From Mariniphaga sp. (GTDB lineage: Bacteria; Bacteroidota; Bacteroidia; Bacteroidales; Prolixibacteraceae): a stretch of DNA of 58,405 nucleotides. The translations under genes were made by a program, and so were the position numbers. The stretch is from NCBI GenBank assembly GCA_025355585.1, contig JANXZJ010000037.1, forward strand, positions 1 to 58,405, read 5' to 3'. The notes below the pieces were generated by a model, which was given only the letters and a program-made list of their open reading frames with translations, made no database searches and was not told the DNA's origin. This document shows, piece by piece, positions 44,831 through 53,461 of the stretch. Position 1 is the first letter of the stretch; the number at the start of each line of letters is the position of its first letter.

Positions 44831-45634
44831 TTATTGATTAAGTCCAAGATTGCCAAGAATCTCATAGGTGATATCGCGCCTGATTTGCTGGAAACCTGGA
44901 AGCTCCGTTTTCGATTCAATATTAGTTGCAAAGGTATACCACTTTCCGTCTTTGAGGATAAAACCTACCAACCAACCGATATTGGTTTTGTCAGGAAGTA
45001 TTGCCCATCCGGTTTTGGCGCCAAAAAGATAGCCACCTGTCTCTTTTTCGATCATCATCTCTTTAACTATCTGTTGATTTGCTTTCGAAAATGGCAAAGT
45101 TTCTTTTACTAGCCGGGCTAGAAACTGAGCTTGCGCTATTGGTTCAATCCTGAGTTCTCCTCTTAGCCAAAACTGATCAATTCCTCCGCCTAAATTTTTA
45201 TTTCCATATTCTGATTGATTAAGCCAAAATTGCATCTGCTCTTCTCCTATCCTTCGTGCCAGTTCCTGGTAATACCAGTAAGCTGAAGCTTTAAATGCCG
45301 ATTCAAGTGTATGATCGCGATTCCATCCTGCGGAACCATGATCAGTGCCATCCCATTTTATCAGAAAATTTTTTCCGGTGGCTACTCCGGTTTCGAGTGC
45401 TACAAGTGAATTAAAAATCTTAAATGTGGAGGCTGGTAGAAATCCTGTTCTGCAGCGTTCGGGATTAGAAATCGTCAATTCATCCTTTTCTAAATCATAA
45501 AGGACGAAACATCCGTTAACGTTGTGAACTTCAAAATTCTTTGAAAAGTCAGCAATTTTGGTGCTGCGCTGAGCGGAGCAATTTAAAGTCGCAAAGGCAA
45601 ATAACATGAAAAACAAACAATTAATCAATTTCAT
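44831..45634 (-). CDS. Class D (OXA-type) beta-lactamase with altered SxV motif
   Basis: I take Met at 45634 (267 residues), since it begins a signal peptide (MKLINCLFFMLFAFATLNCSAQ); an earlier Met at 45688 would lie deep in the upstream gene. Class D motifs: PASTFK with Ser69 and the Lys72 that becomes carboxylated; YGN at 143-145; FWL with Trp156; KTGW at 207-210. The second motif, normally SxV, reads SAY (117-119). The enzyme opens beta-lactam rings in the periplasm; BlaR-type penicillin sensors share the fold but are membrane-anchored, unlike this one. The start overlaps the GT2 stop by 14 bases. Confidence 0.92.
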   Translation of the reverse strand: MKLINCLFFMLFAFATLNCSAQRSTKIADFSKNFEVHNVNGCFVLYDLEKDELTISNPERCRTGFLPASTFKIFNSLVALETGVATGKNFLIKWDGTDHGSAGWNRDHTLESAFKASAYWYYQELARRIGEEQMQFWLNQSEYGNKNLGGGIDQFWLRGELRIEPIAQAQFLARLVKETLPFSKANQQIVKEMMIEKETGGYLFGAKTGWAILPDKTNIGWLVGFILKDGKWYTFATNIESKTELPGFQQIRRDITYEILGNLGLNQ

Positions 45635-46658
45635 TTGTCGGGAAGTGCAAAGATGAAAACTTTCTTTTATTGGCAATAAAAAAATCAAAGATGAGGCTGC
45701 CTTTATAAATTTCGGGATGATGACTCGTTACTGTTTTCGACAACTGTACTCTTCTTTTCTTCCTGAGTTTTCCAAGACTTTTATAGAAATCGCGGTGTGC
45801 ACCCAAAACTTTAGTAAAAGCTTTGAACTGCCCTGTGACGACAAACTGGATCGCCGCTACCCCATCGAGTAACATTCTAATAATAAGCGTCCTATACAAT
45901 CTTCCTTTCGGAAGATTTTTAAACAATAGAAACAGGTTGTTCCTGAAATTGAGATAAATTTTTTGAGGACTTCCATACGCGAGACTGCCGCCGCCAAGAT
46001 GGAATACTTTAGATTCAGGGCATACAACTACTTTATAACCTTGATTTTTCATCCGCCAGCAAAGGTCAATCTCTTCCATATGCGCCCAGAAATCGGAATC
46101 AAATCCACCGGATTCGTGCCAGTATTTTCCCCTCACAAGCATTGCAGCTCCACTTGCCCAGAATACGGAAATAGGATGATCGTATTGACCAAGGTCTTGT
46201 TCCTGAAAATTAACCAGCCTTCCACGGCAAAATGGGTAGCCGTAATGGTCTATAAAGCCACCTGATGCTCCGGCATATTCGAATTTTTCGGGATGATCGA
46301 GCTGCATAATTTTAGGCTGACACACGGCAATTAATGGATTGGAATCCATCATCCGAATCATTGGCTCCAGCCAGTTTTCGGTTACTTCAACATCTGAATT
46401 AAGAAGCACAAAATATTCAGCATCATTGCTTTTTAATGCTCGGTTGTATCCTTCGGCAAAGCCATAATTTCGGTCGAGCTGGATATAGTTTACACCTGAA
46501 AACTCCTTTTCCACTACTTCGCGGCTATTATCTTCGGAATTGTTATCGGCAACAACGATCTCCGCCCAATCGTAATTGGAATGCTTAACCACTGAAGGGA
46601 GGAACCTCCGCAAGTAGTGACTTCCATTCCAGTTTAAAATTACGATAGATATTTTCAT
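45621..46658 (-). CDS. GT2-family glycosyltransferase (rhamnosyltransferase-like)
   Basis: A 345-residue cytoplasmic or membrane-associated enzyme with a GT-A fold. It begins ISIVILNWNGSHYLRRFLPS, has the nucleotide-sugar DNNSEDNS segment, and the metal-binding LLNSDVEV (DxD-like). The acceptor part has FDSDFWAHMEEIDLCWRMKNQGY, the usual motif of WbbL-type rhamnosyltransferases. It overlaps the upstream acyltransferase by 4 bases (ATGA), so the two are co-translated. It likely decorates a lipid-linked or surface glycan. Confidence 0.93.
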   Translation of the reverse strand: MKISIVILNWNGSHYLRRFLPSVVKHSNYDWAEIVVADNNSEDNSREVVEKEFSGVNYIQLDRNYGFAEGYNRALKSNDAEYFVLLNSDVEVTENWLEPMIRMMDSNPLIAVCQPKIMQLDHPEKFEYAGASGGFIDHYGYPFCRGRLVNFQEQDLGQYDHPISVFWASGAAMLVRGKYWHESGGFDSDFWAHMEEIDLCWRMKNQGYKVVVCPESKVFHLGGGSLAYGSPQKIYLNFRNNLFLLFKNLPKGRLYRTLIIRMLLDGVAAIQFVVTGQFKAFTKVLGAHRDFYKSLGKLRKKRRVQLSKTVTSHHPEIYKGSLIFDFFIANKRKFSSLHFPTNEID

Positions 46659-47542
46659 GAATTTGCAGTTTTCTCAATTTCCGATCGATTGAATTTCCAT
46701 TTCCGGTGAGACCATAACCAAAATTCAGGGCTCTCGACAATCAGTTTTTCCAACAATCGTGTACTTTTTTCAGTAATTTCAAATTTCGGACTCTGTTTGG
46801 AAGTGTCTGTAATTAATACAAAATCAACTTCGTAAAACCCGCGTTTAGTTTTCCGTGTATTTCCGAACAACACTGCGGCATTCAATTTACGGGCCACTTT
46901 CTCAGGACCAACTATGATCGCCGTTTCCTGGTTAAGAAAGGTTGTCCAGTATTGAATATCGAAGGAACGTGGAGACTGGTCGATCAGAAAAAGCGATAAG
47001 CCAGGTATCCCTGCATCTGAGTCGTCCTTCAATTGACGGAATGTAAGTGCCCGTTCCAAAGGGAAAGAACCAAAACGACTGCGAAGATGCACATAAAATT
47101 CCCCGAAAGCTTTATTCCGCAGCTTTTTGTAAATGGCATACGATCGGTGGTTTGTATGCAAACCCCAGCTGTTGAAACACTCCCAGTTATTGTAATGCCC
47201 CATCAGAATGATTACCGACTTTCCCTGGTCCATGTATTGATTGGCCAATTCAGGATTTAAAAACGTCACTCTTTTTTTGGCTTGCTCCCTGGTAATCCAA
47301 TTAAAATAAAGCGTTTCGAGAAAACAATCACAAAGATGGTGATAGAATTTTTTTGCTATTTGATCACGCTCTTTTTGGCTTTTTTCAGGAAATGAATTTG
47401 CCAGATTGCTTTCCACAACATCGCGCCTGTAACGGACCAGGTGAAAAAAAATTGCAAAAATGAGGTCTGAACAAAAATAGAGAACACTTGTCGGCAATAA
47501 ATAAATTAACCACGATAATGCACGGAGCAGAAAATATCCCAT
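46655..47542 (-). CDS. LpxL/HtrB-like lipid A acyltransferase, second copy
   Basis: A 295-residue lysophospholipid acyltransferase-superfamily protein with an N-terminal membrane anchor (about 5-30). The catalytic motif is GHYNNWE (HX4E form), followed by FGSFPLERA and FLIDQSPRSFD. It resembles its upstream neighbour (47570-48478) along its whole length, so the two arose by tandem duplication. LpxL-type enzymes add acyl chains to lipid A in the inner membrane. Confidence 0.92.
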   Translation of the reverse strand: MGYFLLRALSWLIYLLPTSVLYFCSDLIFAIFFHLVRYRRDVVESNLANSFPEKSQKERDQIAKKFYHHLCDCFLETLYFNWITREQAKKRVTFLNPELANQYMDQGKSVIILMGHYNNWECFNSWGLHTNHRSYAIYKKLRNKAFGEFYVHLRSRFGSFPLERALTFRQLKDDSDAGIPGLSLFLIDQSPRSFDIQYWTTFLNQETAIIVGPEKVARKLNAAVLFGNTRKTKRGFYEVDFVLITDTSKQSPKFEITEKSTRLLEKLIVESPEFWLWSHRKWKFNRSEIEKTANS

Positions 47543-47569
47543 TATTAATATCTTATGTAAGTATCTAAA

Positions 47570-48478
47570 TTAAACAGTTTCGACAACACTTTCTCGTTTA
47601 TGTTTCCATCTTTTATGTGACCAAAGCCAAAATTCAGGATTTTCGATGATTTGCTGTTCCAACATACTGGTGCACTTATCAATGATCTCAAATTTGGAAC
47701 ATGCTCCTGCATGATCAGTAACTAACTGAAAATCTGCTTCATAATGTCCACGTTTGGTTTTTCGTGAAAATAGAAAAAGAACAACAGTATCGAGTTTCTG
47801 TGCAATCTTTTCAGCTCCAAGTACTACGGGTGTATCCTGATTAAGAAAAGTCACCCAATGATGAATTTCGTAGGCGCGGGGAGTCTGATCAAACAGAATT
47901 GCAGACATTGATGGAATTCCTTTTTGATGATCATTTACAAGTTGCCTGAATGTAGCTGCCCGTTCGAGCGGAATAGCTCCGAACCGACTTCTAAGATTTA
48001 GGTAAAAGCGCTCGAAATTATTGTTTTTTAGCTTCTTATAAACAGCATATGTTCGGTAGGTTGTATACAATGGTAAATTGCAGAACCATTCCCAGTTGTT
48101 ATAATGTCCGAAAAAAGTAAGAACTTGCCTACCCTGATCAAGGTACTCGTTTAGTAATTCCAGATTCAGGAATTTTACGCAATTTTTTCCTTCTCTAGCT
48201 GAGATCCGATCGAAATATAATGTTTCGACAAAGCTGTCGCTGAAATGTTTATAGAATTTTTTCGCAATGAGTTCACGCTCTTTTTGAGTTTTTTCGGGAA
48301 ATGAGTTGGCCAGATTTTCTTTTACAACACTTCGGCGGTACCGAATAACATGGTAACCGAGAATAAATAAGAGGTCGGCGAACAGATAAGTAAGCCGAAG
48401 CGGAAATAATTGAATGATCCAGGTAGTTGTCCTAAGGAGAAAGTAACCGGGTTTTTCCATAGCATGCAATCGTAACAA
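47570..48478 (-). CDS. LpxL/HtrB-like lipid A acyltransferase, first copy
   Basis: A 302-residue protein with the same layout as the next gene: N-terminal anchor, VVKENLANSFPEKTQKERE, GHYNNWE, FGAIPLERA, FDQTPRAYE and the end NPEFWLWSHKRWK. It starts at 48478; a second Met six codons later (MEKPGYFLLRTTTW) aligns with the start of the second copy and may be the true start. It is 27 bases upstream of the second copy. Confidence 0.92.
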   Translation of the reverse strand: MLRLHAMEKPGYFLLRTTTWIIQLFPLRLTYLFADLLFILGYHVIRYRRSVVKENLANSFPEKTQKERELIAKKFYKHFSDSFVETLYFDRISAREGKNCVKFLNLELLNEYLDQGRQVLTFFGHYNNWEWFCNLPLYTTYRTYAVYKKLKNNNFERFYLNLRSRFGAIPLERAATFRQLVNDHQKGIPSMSAILFDQTPRAYEIHHWVTFLNQDTPVVLGAEKIAQKLDTVVLFLFSRKTKRGHYEADFQLVTDHAGACSKFEIIDKCTSMLEQQIIENPEFWLWSHKRWKHKRESVVETV

Positions 48479-48521
48479 TAGGGAGAAATTATTTAGATAG
48501 CGATTGAATTGATATTGAATA

Positions 48522-48995
48522 CTAATTAGTTAATAGCAGATCAATCAAAACCGAACGAAGCATTTTTTTATCTCTTTCGTTCAGGAAAGACTTCAATGCC
48601 TGGCGCTTTTCAATTTCATTTAAGAGAAGGATTTTCTCAAGATCCTGCATCTCTTTACCTGTTAGTTCTTTGCGAAATGATTCCAAAACTCCGGGGATTG
48701 CGTTAACTTTAGGAGGAGTACCCAAATTTTGAAGTTCTGAAATAGCCGCTTCAAGAATCTCTTTAGCCCTTACGCGCACAGGATCTGTTAGTTGACCACC
48801 ACCTGATGTATCCCTGAGTGTCCAGCTCGAATAATCGTATTTAAGCTCACGGATTTGCCTGACATGTTCGCTTGTGGCTCCAAAAATCCGTGAAACAAAC
48901 ATCAATGTTGGGGCTTTCCAAGCTTCCAGATCGAATTTTTTTGTGTCGATCGAAGCTATTTGTTGCTTTAACAGTTCAATTTCATTTTCAGACAT
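48522..48995 (-). CDS. Conserved-looking protein of unknown function
   Basis: A 157-residue cytoplasmic protein, mostly helical, that I do not recognise. It has a central LEAWKAPTLMFVSRIFGATSEHVRQIRELKYDYSSW segment split by charged residues and SSWTLRDTSGGGQ near 75-87, which could be a nucleic-acid or phosphate-binding turn. It begins 2 bases after the inositol monophosphatase stop codon, so it is certainly expressed with it. It may be a small accessory protein of this envelope/tRNA-modification cluster. Confidence 0.75.
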   Translation of the reverse strand: MSENEIELLKQQIASIDTKKFDLEAWKAPTLMFVSRIFGATSEHVRQIRELKYDYSSWTLRDTSGGGQLTDPVRVRAKEILEAAISELQNLGTPPKVNAIPGVLESFRKELTGKEMQDLEKILLLNEIEKRQALKSFLNERDKKMLRSVLIDLLLTN

Positions 48996-48997
48996 GG

Positions 48998-49792
48998 CTA
49001 ACTACAAAATATTTTGTGCACAATATCGTAAAATTCATCGAAATAAGCACCATTTGAGGCTACCATTTCACCATTGTACAGAAATTTATCGCCTCCTTTA
49101 AAATCTGATACCTTTCCACCTGCCTGGCGCAGAATAATCGTTCCGGCAGCCACATCCCATGGTTTAAGTCCATGTTCATAAAAAGCTTCGAACCGGCCAG
49201 CCGCAACATAGCACAGATCGGTGGCCGCAGAACCTAATCGTCGTAAGCCATGTGAGTGAACCATGAAGTATCGCATTGATTCGATGTAACATTCCAGCTT
49301 TTCGAATGCAGAATAAGGGAAGCCGGTAGCAATTAGTGCATCACTTGTTGTAGAAGCAGTTGTAACTTTTATTTCATTTCCATTAAGATAAGCCCTGCTT
49401 CCTCTCCATGCATAGAAACACTCATCCTGCGTGACTTCATAAACTACGCCTAAGACTAACTCCTTATCTTCGATGAGTGCAATACTCACAGCAAAAGGAG
49501 GAAGGCCATGAATGAAGTTTGTGGTTCCATCGAGGGGATCAATGATCCATTTGTATTTTTCATCTGAACTTGAGCCTGTTCCCTCTTCTGCAATAAAACC
49601 AGAACCCGGTAATAACTTACTAAGACCTTCAACAATCAGTTTCTCAGCCTGCTTGTCAACATATGAAACAAAATCGGCTTTCCCTTTGACAATAACATCT
49701 TCGATGTTGAATTTTTCACGTTCTTCTGCAATAAAAAGACCTGCAATTTTGGCAAGTCCCTGAACATCAAAGCAAAGTTTTTCGAGATCCAT
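48998..49792 (-). CDS. Inositol monophosphatase family protein
   Basis: A 264-residue Mg-dependent phosphatase. Metal-binding motifs are AEEGTG, WIIDPLDGTTNFIHGLPPF and KPWDVAAGTIILRQAGG, all intact. Members act on inositol phosphates or other sugar phosphates, and SuhB-type members also act in transcription antitermination. It is the middle gene of the mtaB-to-GT2 run on the minus strand. Confidence 0.95.
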   Translation of the reverse strand: MDLEKLCFDVQGLAKIAGLFIAEEREKFNIEDVIVKGKADFVSYVDKQAEKLIVEGLSKLLPGSGFIAEEGTGSSSDEKYKWIIDPLDGTTNFIHGLPPFAVSIALIEDKELVLGVVYEVTQDECFYAWRGSRAYLNGNEIKVTTASTTSDALIATGFPYSAFEKLECYIESMRYFMVHSHGLRRLGSAATDLCYVAAGRFEAFYEHGLKPWDVAAGTIILRQAGGKVSDFKGGDKFLYNGEMVASNGAYFDEFYDIVHKIFCS

Positions 49793-49849
49793 AATTTTCT
49801 TTTTTTGTAAAATTAACGATTATTCTGACCCATGACAACTCAGTTATTT

Positions 49850-51151
49850 TTACTCAAAGCGGATGTTCATTGTTCCGTTTTCGTTCAGACCGCAAAGTCT
49901 CACTCTTCGGAATTCGTTCAATAAATCAGGCCTGTATTGTGTTTCAACTTTTATATAATTTGAAGTCCATCCCTGCATAAATCCTTTCGATTTTTCATTT
50001 TCAAAAAGAACTGCCTCCGTTTTTCCAATATTTCGCTGACAAAAACCGGTATGCTTTTGTTCCGAAAGCTGTATCAGCCTTTGAGCACGATGACGTCGTT
50101 CTTCAATCGGCACAACCATTGCTATCTTAAGAGCCCGCGTATTTTTTCTTTCCGAATAGGGAAAAACATGAAGCTCCGAAATATCAAGACCTTCAATGAA
50201 TTGGAATGCCTGTTCGAAGAGCTCTTCCGTTTCACCGTTCATTCCGGCAATCAGGTCAACGCCAATAAATGCATCGGGCAACAGTTCGCGTATTCTGGCG
50301 ACTCTTTCAGCAAACAAACTGGTGGTATATCTCCGTTTCATGAGCTGAAGCACTTCGTCGGTTCCTGCTTGTAACGGAATATGAAAATGAGGTGCAATCC
50401 TTTTCGATTCAGCCATAAAGGTAATGATCTCATCAGTCAGAAGATTTGGTTCTACCGATCCGATGCGAATCCGGCCTAAAGTATCGACCTCGTCAAGTGC
50501 TTTGATCAACTCAATAAATGTCTCGCCGGTGCTGTGACCGAAATCTCCAATGTTGACGCCAGTGAGGATGATTTCCCGAATTCCTTGTTCAGCAACATTG
50601 TGCGCTTCATTAACCAGACTCTCAATCGATGGATTACGACTTTTGCCTCTTGCCATCGGAATGGTACAATAGGTGCAGAAATAATTACATCCATCCTGAA
50701 CTTTCAGGAAACTCCGGGTGCGGTCGCCAAATGAATAAGAATGCTGAAATTCAGATATTTCACCGAAAGCACATGTGTGAACTTCCCCCTCCTGATGTTT
50801 GTCGAGGTTTTCGAGGTATTTCGTAATATTGAATTTATCGTTTGCGCCGATTACAAGATCCACTCCATCAATGCCCGCTGCCTCTTCGGGTTTAAGCTGT
50901 GCATAACAACCTGTTACAACTATAAAAGCAGCTGGGTTGAGCTTGGCCACCTGACGGATAACCGTCTTGCTCTTTTTATCCGCTGTATCAGTTACCGAAC
51001 AGGTGTTGATCACGTAAACATCCGCTTTCTCTTTGGAATTGACCCTTTTAAATCCCTTTTCTTCAAAAGACCGCGCAATGGTCGATGTTTCCGAAAAATT
51101 CAATTTACATCCTAATGTCGCAAAAGCTACTGTTTTATCTTTAAAATCCAT
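49850..51151 (-). CDS. mtaB: tRNA N6-threonylcarbamoyladenosine methylthiotransferase MtaB
   Basis: I take Met at 51151 (433 residues), where the domain begins (MDFKDKTVAFATLGCKLNFSE); the 26 residues before it (frame open to 51229) look spurious. The order is UPF0004 domain (cluster cysteines near 15, 51 and 83: GCKLN, NTCSVTD, GCYAQ), radical-SAM CNYFCTYC, and a C-terminal TRAM domain. The enzyme turns t6A37 of tRNA into ms2t6A37. GCKLN rather than GCQMN and VTGCYAQLKP mark MtaB rather than MiaB or RimO. Confidence 0.96.
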   Translation of the reverse strand: MDFKDKTVAFATLGCKLNFSETSTIARSFEEKGFKRVNSKEKADVYVINTCSVTDTADKKSKTVIRQVAKLNPAAFIVVTGCYAQLKPEEAAGIDGVDLVIGANDKFNITKYLENLDKHQEGEVHTCAFGEISEFQHSYSFGDRTRSFLKVQDGCNYFCTYCTIPMARGKSRNPSIESLVNEAHNVAEQGIREIILTGVNIGDFGHSTGETFIELIKALDEVDTLGRIRIGSVEPNLLTDEIITFMAESKRIAPHFHIPLQAGTDEVLQLMKRRYTTSLFAERVARIRELLPDAFIGVDLIAGMNGETEELFEQAFQFIEGLDISELHVFPYSERKNTRALKIAMVVPIEERRHRAQRLIQLSEQKHTGFCQRNIGKTEAVLFENEKSKGFMQGWTSNYIKVETQYRPDLLNEFRRVRLCGLNENGTMNIRFE

Positions 51152-51229
51152 TCTGGTATTTTCAAGGCGGCAAAGGTACAAATTTAATGAAACCTGAAGA
51201 ATTAATAAAGCCGCTGGTCCACCGAACAA

Positions 51230-52549
51230 TCAGGGTAAAACTGAAAAATCGATCATTGGTATATTACCCGATTCCGGTCGTTTAAACCAGGTATCAATGT
51301 CTGTTCTTTCGTTGAAAAAACCACAGTTTTTCAGGAAGAAACCACCTTTTTCAATCCCGCCCGAATAATCGAGTCTTGCTTCTTTCCGGGCAGTTGCATC
51401 AGCTGTAAACCGGGCTCTTTTCAATTCAAACCATTTTCCTGCAGCATTGCAAACCCATTGATTCGAATAAAATGCTTTGCGTGGAATATTTCCGCTTTCA
51501 GGCATGAAATTTTCAAGAAAAGAGTGAAGCCGCTTCAGATAAGTGATTGTCTTTGGACGCCTGAAACTCGCAATCAACTCCCACCTACCGACTTCGGGTG
51601 CATAAAAGTATGCAGTATAGTCAGTTGAATTATTCTCAGCAGGTGAACCTTTCAGCAGAAAACGGTAGGTTGTCCCTGATTTCCAATAATACCTGCGATA
51701 ACTTTGCCCGCCGGAACCTTCATTTCCAAAAGCTCCGGAATTTACATCCGTTCCCTTTTTAAGGAGAATTATTTTTTGATCTTCAGGTATTTCGCCCGGC
51801 TGATCTGTTTTAAAAGGGCTCCATACGGAGAAAAGTATTCTGCGTTCAGAAGAAGAATTTACCTGTATTCCAAAATAACCTTCCCCAAATCCGTTGGCCA
51901 TAAAATAAGAGCCTTCAACATCGTTGCCTTCGGGAACTGTAATTTCGTTATAAAACCACTCCAAATCACCAGCTTCCGGCGGCAGTTCATAATTCAGATG
52001 AACCGAAGGACCACGGCGCCCCCAATAAAATTCATCTTTCACGTATCGGATATTATCATCAGCGGCTTCTCCACCTATCAACAGATCAGCTATTTCAGCA
52101 AAACTCTCCGAGGTTTTAGCGATACCACTTAGAATCAATGTCTGATAACCTGCTTTTTCTATTGTAAAGGTGCCAATACTTAAAGTATCAAAAGCTATGT
52201 TGCTTATAAAAAGCTCTTTGGTCTCTTTACCAAGTTGAAATTTGATTTTCGAACTTCCCGATTTTACGTATGCCCTTATTGCAAGTTGAACTTTTCCGGT
52301 TTGTTTGGTTCTAAAGTAAGCTTTTATCTGTGTTGAAGGGTCTACCCAATCCTTTACACCTGATTCGTTGATAATTTCATTTGCAGAATTGAATTCACCT
52401 GAAGGCCAACTATTCCCAGCCATAGGAACCGAAAAATATTTCGTAAATTGTGAATTTACATGGCCATTTAACATTGACTGACAGTAAGATGGTGGTGTGA
52501 AAATGCTCATTAAAAGACCCAGGATAATTAAATCGCCGTATTTTTTCAT
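51230..52549 (-). CDS. Secreted DUF3472/DUF5077 protein
   Basis: I take Met at 52549 (439 residues), which begins a signal peptide (MKKYGDLIILGLLMSIFTPPSYCQ). A beta-sandwich (DUF5077-like) spans about residues 30-165, and a DUF3472 domain follows (WGRRGPSVHLNYELP, WFYNEITVPEGNDVEGSYFMANGFGEGYFG, SVWSPFKTD). Family members are thought to bind or process carbohydrates; none is characterised enough to assign a function. It is the most upstream gene of the minus-strand run; 78 bases separate it from mtaB. Confidence 0.87.
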   Translation of the reverse strand: MKKYGDLIILGLLMSIFTPPSYCQSMLNGHVNSQFTKYFSVPMAGNSWPSGEFNSANEIINESGVKDWVDPSTQIKAYFRTKQTGKVQLAIRAYVKSGSSKIKFQLGKETKELFISNIAFDTLSIGTFTIEKAGYQTLILSGIAKTSESFAEIADLLIGGEAADDNIRYVKDEFYWGRRGPSVHLNYELPPEAGDLEWFYNEITVPEGNDVEGSYFMANGFGEGYFGIQVNSSSERRILFSVWSPFKTDQPGEIPEDQKIILLKKGTDVNSGAFGNEGSGGQSYRRYYWKSGTTYRFLLKGSPAENNSTDYTAYFYAPEVGRWELIASFRRPKTITYLKRLHSFLENFMPESGNIPRKAFYSNQWVCNAAGKWFELKRARFTADATARKEARLDYSGGIEKGGFFLKNCGFFNERTDIDTWFKRPESGNIPMIDFSVLP

Positions 52550-52662
52550 TGTATTAAGATTGTATTTTTCAATAAAACCCAGGTCCAAAACCCTGTTTAA
52601 AATCTGAAATTCAGCAAATATAACAAGACAAATGATCTCTGTTAAACCTTTTCGAAATAGTT

Positions 52663-52680
52663 TACGTTTAAGAAAACGTA
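52663..52680 (+). promoter_or_regulatory. Palindrome before the SRPBCC gene
   Basis: TACGTTT (52663-52669) and AAACGTA (52674-52680) are exact inverses with a 4-base gap, 20 bases before the SRPBCC start codon. It might be a repressor operator or an RNA hairpin; no regulator gene is adjacent. Confidence 0.35.
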
Positions 52681-52699
52681 ACCAATAAATTCTGTAAAT

Positions 52700-53239
52700 A
52701 TGAATATTCTAAAAATTGTTTTAATTGGTATAATTAGTCTTATTGTACTTTTACTGATCGTGGCACTGTTCACCAAAAAAGAATATGGTGTAATACGTGA
52801 AGTGACGATCAACAAACCAAAATCAGAAGTATTTGATTATGTGAAGCTTCTGAAGAACCAGGAGAATTTCAGTGTCTGGGCAAACAAAGATCCACAGATG
52901 AAAAAGGATTACCGGGGTTCTGATGGCACAGTTGGCTTCGTTTCAATGTGGGAAAGCAAAATGAAAGATGTAGGTAAAGGCGAACAGGAGATTACGAAGA
53001 TTACTGATGGTGAACGCATTGATTACGAACTCAGGTTTATTGAACCATTTGCGTCGACAAGCTCGGCTTATATGGTATTTGAAGGTGTTTCCGAAACACA
53101 AACCAAAGTCAAATGGGGTTTTACCGGCAAAATGAAATACCCAACGAACTTGCTTCTGCTCACAATGAACATGGAAGGGATGATTGGAAAAGACTTTCAG
53201 GATGGATTAAACAAGCTGAAAGCAATTCTTGAAAAGTAG
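52700..53239 (+). CDS. SRPBCC-family (polyketide cyclase/START-like) protein
   Basis: A 179-residue protein with one N-terminal membrane anchor (about 4-25), then an SRPBCC fold: VIREVTINKPKSEVFDYVKLLKNQENFSVW at the start of the cavity, GVSETQTKVKWGFTGKMKYP, and a C-terminal helix (GKDFQDGLNKLKAILEK). The fold holds hydrophobic ligands. Function is unknown; it lies upstream of the TolC/Mac operon but has its own end, so it need not be part of it. Confidence 0.88.
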   Translation: MNILKIVLIGIISLIVLLLIVALFTKKEYGVIREVTINKPKSEVFDYVKLLKNQENFSVWANKDPQMKKDYRGSDGTVGFVSMWESKMKDVGKGEQEITKITDGERIDYELRFIEPFASTSSAYMVFEGVSETQTKVKWGFTGKMKYPTNLLLLTMNMEGMIGKDFQDGLNKLKAILEK

Positions 53240-53360
53240 ATTTTAAATCAGCGGGATCTGCAGGAAGTAATCTCACCTGCAGACCTCGTTGGAGAATACA
53301 GCATCTGCAATCCTTGCATCATTGGCTATTTGATGACCTAACCAGGAACCTGAATATGAT

Positions 53361-53401
53361 ATAAAAACAGCCCAAACGTCGATAAAAACAACCCAAACGT
53401 C
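53361..53401 (+). promoter_or_regulatory. 20-bp direct repeat, period 21, upstream of the tolC/mac promoter
   Basis: ATAAAAACAGCCCAAACGTC (53361-53380) is repeated at 53382-53401 with one change. The start-to-start step is 21 bases, two helical turns, and the block ends 9 bases before the -33 box. Its minus strand contains GACGTTTGG twice, matching 8 of 9 positions of the LytTR-type half-site (WMMGTTNRK), which is also bound as direct repeats about 21 bases apart. I infer an activator site, likely of a LytTR regulator. Confidence 0.6.
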
Positions 53402-53410
53402 TATTGCATT

Positions 53411-53440
53411 TTTGAAGGGATTGAAACGGATATAGTTTTG
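53411..53440 (+). promoter_or_regulatory. Bacteroidota promoter of the tolC-mac operon
   Basis: TTTG at 53411-53414 and TAGTTTTG at 53433-53440 match both consensus boxes with 18 bases between. The transcript should start near 53447, about 15 bases before the chosen start codon at 53462, supporting that start over 53438. Confidence 0.7.
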
Positions 53441-53461
53441 GTTCAAAATAGCAATAGAACT

